43,597 nucleotides of DNA. It comes from Rhodothermia bacterium. Its GTDB lineage: Bacteria > Bacteroidota > Rhodothermia > Rhodothermales > JAAAOL01. Location of the stretch: positions 1 through 43,597 of the forward strand of contig JAUIDY010000046.1 of the NCBI GenBank assembly GCA_030428385.1, in the 5' to 3' direction. How positions within the stretch are numbered: position 1 is the first letter of the stretch; each line of letters opens with the position of its first letter. A program made the translations under genes and the position numbers. Positions 1 to 7,541 of the stretch are shown here, piece after piece. The notes beneath the pieces are model-generated. The model had not been told where the DNA came from, did not search any database, and saw only the letters and a list, made by a program, of their open reading frames with translations.

Positions 1-600
1 TTCGATGTCGAACTTGAGCGCGGTAAAGCCCCGCGCCTCCACCGCTTGCGCTTTGGCGGCGTAGGCCTCCGGCGTCTCGTCCGCCCCCGCGTGACAGTCG
101 TTGTAGAGGCGGATGCGGTCGCGGAATTTGCCGCCGAGGAGTTGGTACACAGGCACACCGAGCGCCTTGCCAGCGAGGTCCCACAACGCCGTCTCTACTG
201 CCGAGAGCACGGCCACAAACATGCCCGACTGCGCTCCCTCAAAGAAGCCCGAACGGCGGATCTGCTCGAACAAACGATGGACATTTAGCGGGTTTTCGCC
301 CCGGATGCGCCGCCCGAACATTTGCACCAGGTGGTACGTGCCCGGCGTCGCGTCCACGCCCTCGCCGCAGCCCCACACATCCTGGTTGGTGTAGATTTTA
401 ACAAACAGGCTGTGTCCGCCCCGAATATAGCCGCACATGACGTCGGTGATCTCTAAGTCGGACGGACGGGAATGCAGGTTGGCGTTGTGTTCGACGGCAG
501 TCTCCAGCCCTTGGCCGAAGCTGGTCAACGGCGTCGCTGCTGCCATCGCGCTGGCAATGGCACCTTTGGTGAGGAAGGAACGGCGGGATTGTGTTTTCAT
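1..600 (-). CDS. Tat-exported enolase-superfamily (mandelate racemase/muconate lactonizing-like) protein, C-terminus cut by window edge
   Basis: The first 200 residues are present; the rest lies beyond base 1. The ATG at 600 opens a twin-arginine signal (SRRSFLTKG, residues 5-13) and an Ala-rich stretch. The enolase-superfamily capping domain follows (about 47-165, with GENPLNV, AVETALWDLAGKA and GVPVYQLLGGK), and then the start of the barrel with the KxD motif K196-F-D198 that supplies a catalytic base. In this superfamily such enzymes abstract a proton alpha to a carboxylate, typically dehydrating or epimerising sugar acids. It is a clear paralogue of the protein at 1897-3345 and is the last visible gene of a leftward cluster. 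Family is secure; the metal ligands are off-window and the substrate is unknown. Confidence 0.9.
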   Translation of the reverse strand, partial: MKTQSRRSFLTKGAIASAMAAATPLTSFGQGLETAVEHNANLHSRPSDLEITDVMCGYIRGGHSLFVKIYTNQDVWGCGEGVDATPGTYHLVQMFGRRIRGENPLNVHRLFEQIRRSGFFEGAQSGMFVAVLSAVETALWDLAGKALGVPVYQLLGGKFRDRIRLYNDCHAGADETPEAYAAKAQAVEARGFTALKFDIE

Positions 601-660
601 GGGTGGGATACGTTTAATGCTATTGGATTTCGTGCTATGTTTTGGCAGTGCTTGTTCTCC

Positions 661-755
661 TGTCATCCCGAACGCAGGTGAGTGATCTCCCACGATATCA
701 TGTAGCAAGACTTAAAAGTGGGAGATCTCTCCTCACGATGTTCGTCGAGATGACA
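661..755. repeat. REP/MITE-like palindromic intergenic element
   Basis: A stretch of about 95 bases can fold into one long imperfect hairpin. The ends are TGTCATC (661-667) and its exact complement GATGACA (749-755). The inner arms GTGAGTGATCTCCCAC and GTGGGAGATCTCTCCTCAC are near-perfect complements. It fills the gap between the two genes of the leftward cluster. The TGTCATCC...GATGACA ends resemble intergenic palindromes scattered in many bacterial genomes; no second copy was found in this window. It may act on mRNA stability or be a non-autonomous mobile element. Confidence 0.6.
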
Positions 756-799
756 AGCGTATAAGCTGGTGATCGGTGTAGACTGATTTCAGGTGACGC

Positions 800-1750
800 T
801 TACCAGGTACGGTTGCTCAAATACTCCTGTATCTGCTCACGCGGCACGGGCAGTTCGTCGATGTGGTCGTTGAGCCACTGGGAAAAGTCGCGCTCGATCT
901 CGTCGGACCAGCGCGTATCAATCTGTCCCGGCGTGTAGACCTTTTCCCTCAGGCGTTGGTGACCAAACATGTCACGCAGGCGCACAATTTCGGAGACCGT
1001 CACCACGCGTTCTGCCAAATGCGGCGGGATAAAAATGACCCCGCCATCACGTCCCAGCACCACATCACCCGGCATCACGGTGGCCTGCCCGATACGGGTG
1101 GGTTGGTTGATGCCAACGAGCGTCGTGTTTAGCCGCCCGTCGGGGTTATTGAGGTGGTGTGACGGATGGTAACTGCGGAAAAACGACGTGAACGAGCCGA
1201 TTTCCTTGAGCCCATCGATATCGCGTATGGCACCGTCGTAGACAATGCCATTGCCGGAGTTGGCGAATATGGCGTTGCCAAGGTTGTCGCCAATGGTCGG
1301 ACCGTCGAGATGGGCACCGAACTGGTCGACCACATACACATCGCCCGGTACCAGCATGTCGATGGGCCACGAGTTCTGCGACTTGATGCGCCCGTCTTCG
1401 TTGTGTCCCCGGTCGTCGATCACGCGGTGAATGTCGGGTCGCCCTGGCATAAACGTCGCCGTCAGCGCCCGCCCGATGAGTACGCTGTCGGGGTTGATGG
1501 TCATCCAGCCTTCCTCGTACTGGAAATTGAAGTTCTCGCTGCGAAGCACCGCCCATGCCTCTTCGAGCGTGACCAGCTTCATCCGTTCGAGCACGTCGTC
1601 TGGCACGCGGGGCCGACCGTCCTCAAAACGCTCGCCGTCCCACTCGGGCGTCAGGAAGATGAGTTCGTCTTTGGCGATTTGCTGCGCGAGGGTGGGTACC
1701 GCGAGGAACAGCATCAGCACGAAGAGGGGGAGGAGTTTGGGTAGCGTCAT
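800..1750 (-). CDS. Exported RraA-family class II aldolase (HMG/CHA aldolase-like)
   Basis: This 316-residue protein has a Sec signal peptide (residues 1-23, ending LAQ) and one RraA/HMG-aldolase domain. RraA-fold aldolases (4-hydroxy-4-methyl-2-oxoglutarate/4-carboxy-4-hydroxy-2-oxoadipate aldolase) cleave pyruvate from 2-keto-4-hydroxy acids using a divalent metal. Their D-x20-R-D signature is visible as D155...R176-D177, with GDNLGN at 154-159. Protein-only RraA regulators of RNase E lack this full motif and are cytoplasmic, so an aldolase is more likely. The ATG at 1750 is preferred over an in-frame TTG at 1759. It lies between the two enolase-superfamily genes and has a paralogue at 3510-4436. 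The substrate is inferred to be a 2-keto-3-deoxy sugar acid. Confidence 0.85.
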   Translation of the reverse strand: MTLPKLLPLFVLMLFLAVPTLAQQIAKDELIFLTPEWDGERFEDGRPRVPDDVLERMKLVTLEEAWAVLRSENFNFQYEEGWMTINPDSVLIGRALTATFMPGRPDIHRVIDDRGHNEDGRIKSQNSWPIDMLVPGDVYVVDQFGAHLDGPTIGDNLGNAIFANSGNGIVYDGAIRDIDGLKEIGSFTSFFRSYHPSHHLNNPDGRLNTTLVGINQPTRIGQATVMPGDVVLGRDGGVIFIPPHLAERVVTVSEIVRLRDMFGHQRLREKVYTPGQIDTRWSDEIERDFSQWLNDHIDELPVPREQIQEYLSNRTW

Positions 1751-1774
1751 GGGTAGCAATGTCGGTACGAGGTC

Positions 1775-1887
1775 ATCAAACCGCCTCCTTGAGGGGGCTG
1801 GAGGTGTTCATCGTCGAGAAAACACCCTCCGGTTTCCGCTTGCGCGAAATCTACCTCCCTCAAAGGGCGGGTTGAGGTTTGGTTGAT
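1775..1887. repeat. Second REP/MITE-like imperfect palindrome
   Basis: The 146-base gap between two leftward genes is largely an inverted repeat. The outer arms ATCAAACCGCCTCCTTGAGG and CCTCAAAGGGCGGGTTGAGG..TTGAT are imperfect complements. An inner hairpin pairs GGAGGTGTT (1800-1808) with AACACCCTCC (1821-1830) with one bulged C. Its sequence differs from the element at 661-755, so it is a different repeat type. Intergenic palindromes with CCTCCCTTTGAGGG-like cores are common in Bacteroidota genomes. Function unknown. Confidence 0.45.
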
Positions 1888-1896
1888 TCGTTATCT

Positions 1897-3345
1897 CTAG
1901 CTCCAGATCCGGTCCCAGGAGCGGGGTTCATCCCATTCGGGCGTGGGTGCAAACAGTTCGGTATCGTCGCGCAGGTGTTCTTTGACGGCTTCCTCGTTGA
2001 GTTCTACTCCCAGTCCCGGCGTCTCGGGTACCTTTACGAAGCCGTCTTGCACAATCGGCTTTTCGATGCCGGTCACGAGATCTTCCCACCACGGATTATC
2101 CACCGAATGGTGTTCCAATGCAATAAAATTGGCGGTAGCGGCGGCGCTGTGGACGCTGCCCAAGAACGACACGGGGGACGCCGCATGATGCAGCGCCTGT
2201 GCGACGCCATGCTCTTCGGCATAGTCACCGATGCGCTTGGTTTCTAGAATCCCTCCCGAAGAGTTGGGATCAGGATGCACGATGTCGACGGCGCGGGTGT
2301 CGATGAGCGGCTTAAAGTGTTCGAGCAGATAGATGTCTTCGCCCGTAATGGTCGGCGTGTTGATGGCGAGCGAAATTTCTTTCCACATCTCCGTGTAGTC
2401 CCACGGCACCATGTCTTCGAGCCATGCCAGCCGGTACGGCTCCACGGCATTGCCCAGCCGAATGGCCTCGTTGACGCCAAAGTGACCGTAGTGGTCAGAA
2501 GCTATCGGGACTTCATAGCCTACGGACTCTCGCACGGCAGCCAAAAATTCGGTGATACGCGCCAGCCCTTTGTCCGTAATTTGAATACGCGTGAAGGGAT
2601 GCCGGGTCATGCCATACGACCCAGGACGGCGGGACCACTGCTGCAGGTTTTCATCCCACATGTTTTTTCCGACGATGGTCCCCTCCTCGTTTTTTACCAG
2701 GTCCACGCCAAAATCCATTTTCAGGAACGTAAACCCCTTGTCGATCCGCCCCTTCATGCGTTCGGCAAATTCCTGAGGCGTAGGAGCCATCGGGGTGTCC
2801 ACGTAGATGCGCACCTGATCGCGGTATTTACCCCCCAGCATCTGATACACGGGCACGCCATACGCCTTGCCTGCCAGGTCCCACAATGCCATCTCCACGG
2901 CACAAACACCGCCTGCCTGTCGGGCCTGCCCTCCGAATTGCTTGATGCGCTTGAACAGCATCTCCACGTTGCACGGGTTTTCGCCGAGAATGCGGCTTTT
3001 GAGGAACAACGCATACCGGGCGTCAGCCCCATCCCGCACGTCGCCGTGCCCCATAAGCCCCTGGTTGGTGTAGATGCGGATGATGGGGACGTTTCCCACT
3101 TCGGCCACCCGCATGTCGGTGATCTTTAGATCCGACGGTGCAGAACTGCGCCGCACGTTCTGAGAGGCATACGCCACTTGATCGGCCACGGGCAGGTGCA
3201 TCACCGCTGCCATGCTGAGCCCACCAAGCCCCGCCTTTTTCAGAAAGGACCGGCGTCCGTTTTCAGCAGGTGACGGATCTGTCGGAGACGATGTCTTCCG
3301 GATGGGCGAATCGTTTTGTAACAGATGTTTCAGGGAGGCTTTCAT
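1897..3345 (-). CDS. Tat-exported enolase-superfamily sugar-acid dehydratase-like protein
   Basis: The 482 residues begin with a long n-region and a twin-arginine signal (GRRSFLKKAGLGG, from residue 30). A capping domain follows (about 72-185; AVEMALWDLAGKAYGVPVYQ), then an enolase-type barrel. Visible catalytic features are K209-M-D211 (KxD), metal-ligand candidates D284 (SDHYGH), E310 (WLED) and E336 (TGED), and the late barrel motif ALHHAASPVS near 385-393. The arrangement resembles galactonate/gluconate dehydratase-type members of the mandelate racemase group, which convert aldonates to 2-keto-3-deoxy acids. The extra C-terminus ends in TPEWDEPRSWDRIWS, a Trp-rich tail. It is flanked by two RraA-type aldolase genes. 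Family is secure; substrate and reaction are inferred. Confidence 0.92.
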   Translation of the reverse strand: MKASLKHLLQNDSPIRKTSSPTDPSPAENGRRSFLKKAGLGGLSMAAVMHLPVADQVAYASQNVRRSSAPSDLKITDMRVAEVGNVPIIRIYTNQGLMGHGDVRDGADARYALFLKSRILGENPCNVEMLFKRIKQFGGQARQAGGVCAVEMALWDLAGKAYGVPVYQMLGGKYRDQVRIYVDTPMAPTPQEFAERMKGRIDKGFTFLKMDFGVDLVKNEEGTIVGKNMWDENLQQWSRRPGSYGMTRHPFTRIQITDKGLARITEFLAAVRESVGYEVPIASDHYGHFGVNEAIRLGNAVEPYRLAWLEDMVPWDYTEMWKEISLAINTPTITGEDIYLLEHFKPLIDTRAVDIVHPDPNSSGGILETKRIGDYAEEHGVAQALHHAASPVSFLGSVHSAAATANFIALEHHSVDNPWWEDLVTGIEKPIVQDGFVKVPETPGLGVELNEEAVKEHLRDDTELFAPTPEWDEPRSWDRIWS

Positions 3346-3509
3346 GGATGTGATGGGTGAAAGGTGAGAATATCAAGCTGCGAGTATAGAAGTGGCGTTG
3401 TATAGCTTCGTTGCCTTCGGCTCGGCGAACGCGGGAATCTGGGAAGGCCCCGCACAGCGATGTATGTTGGATCCCCACCTTAATGCGAAAGGCAGGTAAC
3501 AGCACGAAT
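3346..3509. other. 164-base spacer within the sugar-acid cluster
   Basis: No gene is visible. The segment has GC-rich pieces (GGCTCGGCGAACGCGGGAATCT and GGATCCCCACC, about 3419-3480) that could be remnants of a palindromic intergenic repeat, but pairing is too weak to call. No promoter was recognised, so the cluster may be read through from upstream. Confidence 0.3.
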
Positions 3510-4436
3510 TCACCAATTGCGGTCGGTGAGAATCTGCTGGATACGCGAACGCGGTACGGGAAGCGTGTCGATGTTGGCTTCGAGCCAGCCGAAAAAGTCT
3601 TCCCGAATCTCATTGCTCCACTGTGCATCGATCTGCCCCGGCGTGTAGGTGCCTTCGCGGAGACGCTGGTGGCCAAACATATCGCGCAGCGCTACAATTT
3701 CAGCGGTCTCCACCACCTCTTCGACCAGATGCGCGGGTATAAAGATGACCCCTTCTCGTTTGGCCAGAACCACATCACCGGGGAGCACCACCGCTTCGCC
3801 AATCTTGATCGGCGTGTTGATGCCATTAACCATCATCTCCTGGATGTAAGTGGGGTCCCAGCCCCGCACGAAAGCATTAAACCCTTCGATCTTCGACAAC
3901 CCTTCCAGGTCACGCAGCGATCCATCAAAAACCACCCCGTTGCCGGACTTCGCAAAGATAGAATTCCCCAGGTTGTCTCCGATTAGCGTCCCCCATGATA
4001 TCTTGCCAAAGCCATCGGCTACGTACACATCACCTTGTTGCAGCATGTCGATGGGCCACGAGTTCATCGCTCCGATGCGCCCCTCGGCGTGGCCCTGTTC
4101 CAGCATCCGCTGCGCCAGTTCAGGGCTGTTGGGCAGGTATTGCACCGTCAGCGCCCGCCCAACGATGGGCACATCCTGATGGATCATCTTCCACTCGCCC
4201 GCAAACTTGCTGTGGTACCCATGCCGACGAATCACTCCCCACGCTTCCTCGATGGAGACACGCTTCATGCGCTCAAGCAAATCGGCCGAAACCATCGGGC
4301 GGCCGTCCTCCGAGCGTTCGCCTTCCCATTCGGCGGTGTAAAACATAACGTCGTCTGGTGTGGCGACCTGAGCATGGGCGGACATGCCAGCCACTGACGA
4401 TAGGAATAGAAAAAGAGCGATGTAGCGGGTGATCAT
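3510..4436 (-). CDS. Exported RraA-family class II aldolase, paralogue 2
   Basis: This 308-residue protein has a Sec signal peptide (residues 1-23, ending SAHAQ) followed by an RraA/HMG-aldolase fold. The D-x20-R-D motif is intact: D154 (GDNLGN) and R175-D176 (DGSLRDLEG). It aligns along its length with the protein at 800-1750, including the mature start (EWEGERSEDGRP) and the end (MFGHQRLRE...YTPGQIDAQWS), so the two arose by duplication. It sits between the UxuA-like gene upstream (44-base gap) and the enolase-superfamily gene downstream. It presumably cleaves the keto acid made by one of the neighbouring dehydratases, outside the cytoplasm. The role is inferred from motif and neighbours. 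Confidence 0.85.
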   Translation of the reverse strand: MITRYIALFLFLSSVAGMSAHAQVATPDDVMFYTAEWEGERSEDGRPMVSADLLERMKRVSIEEAWGVIRRHGYHSKFAGEWKMIHQDVPIVGRALTVQYLPNSPELAQRMLEQGHAEGRIGAMNSWPIDMLQQGDVYVADGFGKISWGTLIGDNLGNSIFAKSGNGVVFDGSLRDLEGLSKIEGFNAFVRGWDPTYIQEMMVNGINTPIKIGEAVVLPGDVVLAKREGVIFIPAHLVEEVVETAEIVALRDMFGHQRLREGTYTPGQIDAQWSNEIREDFFGWLEANIDTLPVPRSRIQQILTDRNW

Positions 4437-4480
4437 GTGGGTACAGGATAGGTTTCGGAAGGTGATGGTTTGGATGATAG

Positions 4481-5575
4481 CTAGCCGCCGAATTCATCGT
4501 TGGCGCGCTCGAGCAAAGCCCGCATGTAGCCGAGGCAATACGTTTGCCCTTCGAGCGGGCCATACTGTCCGGGCTGACCTCCAGGCCAATGGTCGGCGAT
4601 GATGTAGCAGTTGTTGTTCACTTCGCGCAAGGCCTTCATGATCAGATACATGTCATAGTACCCATCGTCGGGCCACGTCTCATAAAACGAAGGCATCGTA
4701 GAGCTTACGTTGCGGAAATGCACCTTGAATATTTTGCCTTGCGCACCGAAATGATGGATAAACTCGATAGGGTCGCATCCCCAGCGTTCGGGGCCGGCTT
4801 GCAACACGTTGCCCATCCCGGCACAAAGTCCCACGTTCGGGCTGTTGGCGATCTCCAGCGCGCGCTTATACCCTTCGAAGCTGCTGGCAACGACGCGGGG
4901 GACGTTGCCTAACGTAAGCCCTGGCGGATCCTCGGGATGGATGCCTATTCGCACGCCTGCCTCTTCGGCTACCGGCGCGACAGCCCGAATGAAGTAGGCG
5001 TAGTTGTCCCACAGTTCTTCTTCCGTGTATTCCCGTTCGAAGTCAAACTGCTGGTATGCATAACTGAGTTCGGGATCACGCGGCTTCCCTTCTGTGAACG
5101 AGCGCGTAGGAGCCCCGCCCCGTGCCTCAACGACTTCGGTGGAAACAACGCCGTTGGCCATAAAAGAGACGGTGCGGTAGTCGAGTCCGGCCCGGCCCAT
5201 TGCTCGCAGGCTGGCCTTGTACTGTTCGATGACTTCATCTCGTCCCGGCAGTCCAAGCACTACCGCCTGGTGGTTGCTAATACTGCTGCAGGGCCCAATC
5301 TTTACGCCCTGCCGTTCGGCGGCCTCGGTGAGACCCAAATAATCTTCATAGGTGTACGTACCCGGCACCCACATCGTCAGGTATTCGATGCCCAGGTACC
5401 GTGCCCACGTCACCTGTTCCTCGTTGAAGACGGACGTCTGCATCGAGAGCTTTAAGTTGGACGTGTTCGGTGGATGCCGCTGTGTTGACCCGGTGATCTC
5501 AGAGAATGCCGGATTCAGTGTTGGGGCACCCGCCACGCCGGCAGCTGCGAGCTTGGTAAAAGTCCGTCGATCCAT
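4481..5575 (-). CDS. Tat-exported UxuA-like mannonate dehydratase family protein (TIM barrel)
   Basis: The 364-residue protein starts at the ATG at 5575, which opens a twin-arginine signal (MDRRTFTKLAAAGVAG). Upstream in-frame GTG/TTG codons would only add an unlikely 30-residue leader. The barrel carries all four metal and catalytic positions expected of UxuA: H213 (GIHPEDPPG), C251 (GLCAGMG), H286 (KVHFRNV) and D328-H329 (IADHWPG). Also present are SSFEGYKRALEI and DMYLIMKAL. UxuA dehydrates D-mannonate to 2-keto-3-deoxygluconate in hexuronate breakdown. Generic annotation may call it a sugar phosphate isomerase/epimerase, since the folds are related. It is the first gene of the leftward cluster. 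Export makes it unlike the cytoplasmic E. coli enzyme; the exact substrate is not proven. Confidence 0.82.
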   Translation of the reverse strand: MDRRTFTKLAAAGVAGAPTLNPAFSEITGSTQRHPPNTSNLKLSMQTSVFNEEQVTWARYLGIEYLTMWVPGTYTYEDYLGLTEAAERQGVKIGPCSSISNHQAVVLGLPGRDEVIEQYKASLRAMGRAGLDYRTVSFMANGVVSTEVVEARGGAPTRSFTEGKPRDPELSYAYQQFDFEREYTEEELWDNYAYFIRAVAPVAEEAGVRIGIHPEDPPGLTLGNVPRVVASSFEGYKRALEIANSPNVGLCAGMGNVLQAGPERWGCDPIEFIHHFGAQGKIFKVHFRNVSSTMPSFYETWPDDGYYDMYLIMKALREVNNNCYIIADHWPGGQPGQYGPLEGQTYCLGYMRALLERANDEFGG

Positions 5576-5866
5576 GGGGGAAAAGGGTGGGATGCCCTGC
5601 GTCAGTAGCGCGACGCAAAGCGCTTCCGGATTGCTGCAGCCTGTAGCCTCCAGTAGCTGCACCATCGAGAATGTCGGCGACAGACTTCTTCGATCGTGGC
5701 GTCTTCGATCCCGCCTCCCCTAGCGGAGAAACTGTGCTGACGATCCTACGATACGATTTCGCGAGGATTATCGCCAACCCGAGATCTCGATTCTGTGGTT
5801 TGCTGACTGTCTTGTTCGGTGGTACCTTCTGCCGCCCGTCTTTCTTTTGCATCGATACCCCCTTTT
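5576..5866. promoter_or_regulatory. Divergent promoter region of the sugar-acid cluster and dlgD
   Basis: This 291-base gap separates the leftward cluster from the rightward reductase gene and should hold both promoters. The octamer CTTCGATC occurs twice in direct orientation near 5688-5712. No convincing -35/-10 pair or large palindrome was recognised. No regulator gene is adjacent. Confidence 0.4.
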
Positions 5867-6868
5867 ATGCGAATCCCCTTCGACACCCTGTACCACGAAT
5901 TGGTACGCCTTCACCTTCAGGTTGGCTTTTCACCTGACCGAGCGGCCTTGTCAGCACGGCTTTTTACCGAGGCCACCCGCGACGGGGTTGCTTCCCATGG
6001 ACTGAATCGAATTCCGCGGTTTGTTGAAATGATTCGGCGCGGTACCATTGATGTAGATGCCATTCCCATTCAGGCCGGTGGTTTTGGGGCTGTGGAGCAA
6101 TGGGATGGCCGGGGTGGACCGGGAAACCTCAACGCCCATGCCTGCATGGCCCGTGCGCTCACCTTGTCAGAAAAATATGGACTTGGCTGTGTGGCTCTGC
6201 GCAATACCAACCATTGGATGCGTGGCGGAAGCTACGGTTGGCAGGCTGCGGAAGCAGGGGCGTTAGGAATGTGCTGGACCAATACGATGCCAAACCTTCC
6301 CGCCTGGGGAGCCCGCGAGGCAAGCGTGGGCAACAACCCCATCATCATTGCCGTGCCCCGTCCCGATGGACACGTGGTGCTCGACATGGCCATGTCGCAG
6401 TTTTCATACGGCACCCTCGAATCGTATCGGCGACAGGGAAAAGTGTTGCCAGCAGATGGCGGTTTTGACTCGGAAGGCAACCTCACCCGTGATCCCGCAG
6501 CCATCGAAGCAACGGGCCGGGCCTTGCCCATTGGCTTGTGGAAGGGTTCTGGACTTGCCATGGTGCTCGACCTTATGGCTTCGCTGCTCTCGGGTGGACG
6601 GGCCACCCACCAGATTTCAACCGACATCCACGCCGAAACCGGCCTTTCCCAGGTCTTTCTTGCCTTTAACCTCCATCGCTTGCATTCATCCGATGAAGCA
6701 GCCCGCATTGCCGACGACATCGTGGCCTTTGTCCATGCGGCCGCCCCCATCACACAAGGAGAATCGGTTTATTATCCCGGCGAGCGAACACGGTCTGTCC
6801 GTGAAGAGAATGAAACCCTCGGTATTCCCGTTGATCCAGAGGTGTGGGCGCAGGTCCAAGCGCTCTAG
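5867..6868 (+). CDS. dlgD: 2,3-diketo-L-gulonate reductase homologue (YiaK/DlgD, malate/L-lactate dehydrogenase family)
   Basis: The 333 residues align almost end to end with E. coli YiaK (332 residues), which reduces 2,3-diketo-L-gulonate with NADH in the cytoplasm. The ATG at 5867 gives the same N-terminus as YiaK; an upstream GTG at 5819 would add an unmatched leader. Signature stretches include VASHGLNRIPRF (H44 and R48 at the YiaK positions), ALRNTNHWMRGGSYGWQAAE (H116), MSQFSYGTLE, ADGGFDSEGNLT and LPIGLWKGSGLA. There is no signal peptide. It is divergent from the exported dehydratase/aldolase cluster, so it may handle a keto-sugar acid once imported. The family is certain; the E. coli substrate may not carry over. 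Confidence 0.9.
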   Translation: MRIPFDTLYHELVRLHLQVGFSPDRAALSARLFTEATRDGVASHGLNRIPRFVEMIRRGTIDVDAIPIQAGGFGAVEQWDGRGGPGNLNAHACMARALTLSEKYGLGCVALRNTNHWMRGGSYGWQAAEAGALGMCWTNTMPNLPAWGAREASVGNNPIIIAVPRPDGHVVLDMAMSQFSYGTLESYRRQGKVLPADGGFDSEGNLTRDPAAIEATGRALPIGLWKGSGLAMVLDLMASLLSGGRATHQISTDIHAETGLSQVFLAFNLHRLHSSDEAARIADDIVAFVHAAAPITQGESVYYPGERTRSVREENETLGIPVDPEVWAQVQAL

Positions 6869-6913
6869 GTCACAGCCAAAGAAGACAAAAAGACACACCA
6901 ACCCTGTGCTGCT

Positions 6914-6956
6914 GGCAAAAAAGAAGGCCCAGCACCCCCACCAGGTGCTGAGCCTT
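6914..6956 (-). terminator. Intrinsic terminator after the cupin gene
   Basis: Arms CAGCACC (6930-6936) and GGTGCTG (6944-6950) are extended by AAGGC/GCCTT after one mismatch. Read on the minus strand, the hairpin is followed by a T-rich run (complement of 6916-6922). It lies 150 bases downstream of the minus-strand cupin gene. On the plus strand there is no T-run, so it would stop dlgD transcripts poorly. Confidence 0.7.
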
Positions 6957-7104
6957 AAGCGGTGGATTCACCGCGATCTATGTAGAAGGTAACGGGCCAG
7001 ACGCCAGAGGTGCACGGCTAGAATTGATGCCCGCTACACTACCATATACGATAAACCGACTCGAAACGGGTCATCGTTTCCTAATTTTTTTTCAGAGCGG
7101 CACA

Positions 7105-7461
7105 TTAATCGTCCCGATGCACCGTTTCCATAGAGAAGGCGGGGAGGCAAATGGCCATGTAGGTAGCCCCACGTGGCGTGCTGTACCGTACCCACTCCCC
7201 TGGTTCCGTGATGACGGCCTGCCCGGCTTCTACCGCCATAGATCCCCCTTCATATTCGACCAATACCTGACCTGACAAGACCACAGTGATTTCCTGAAAC
7301 TCCGGACGCTGCCCCGGTTCTACCCAACCAGCAGGCGAAGTCATGCGTGCCACACTGAGTTGTTCGGTACCCGTGTTGACCTGTCCGACAAATTCTTCAA
7401 TTTGCTTGGGTTTGTTTCCAGCAGCTGCTATTCGCTTAGATTGGGCAATTAGTTGGGGCAT
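7105..7461 (-). CDS. Small single-domain cupin, EutQ-like
   Basis: This 118-residue cytoplasmic protein is one cupin barrel. Residues about 48-65 (EPGQRPEFQEITVVLSG) occupy cupin motif 1, but the usual two His are replaced; only the Glu and closing Gly are kept. Motif 2 region (AVITEPGEWVRYSTP) also lacks His. The pattern resembles EutQ-type and other small cupins in which acidic residues rather than His line the pocket. It stands alone between two plus-strand genes with its own downstream terminator. Metal binding and substrate cannot be predicted. Confidence 0.75.
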   Translation of the reverse strand: MPQLIAQSKRIAAAGNKPKQIEEFVGQVNTGTEQLSVARMTSPAGWVEPGQRPEFQEITVVLSGQVLVEYEGGSMAVEAGQAVITEPGEWVRYSTPRGATYMAICLPAFSMETVHRDD

Positions 7462-7541
7462 GGGTGATGCAGAATTTGTTTCTTGTTGGTTGACGAATGC
7501 TTATCTAAGGTACATCCCAAATGCCGAGGTGCCTACTCACC

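Noticed and set aside
2275-3129. Plus-strand open frame of 284 codons opposite the enolase-superfamily gene
   Set aside because: A frame shadow; the minus-strand protein has catalytic motifs and Tat signal, while this one has none.
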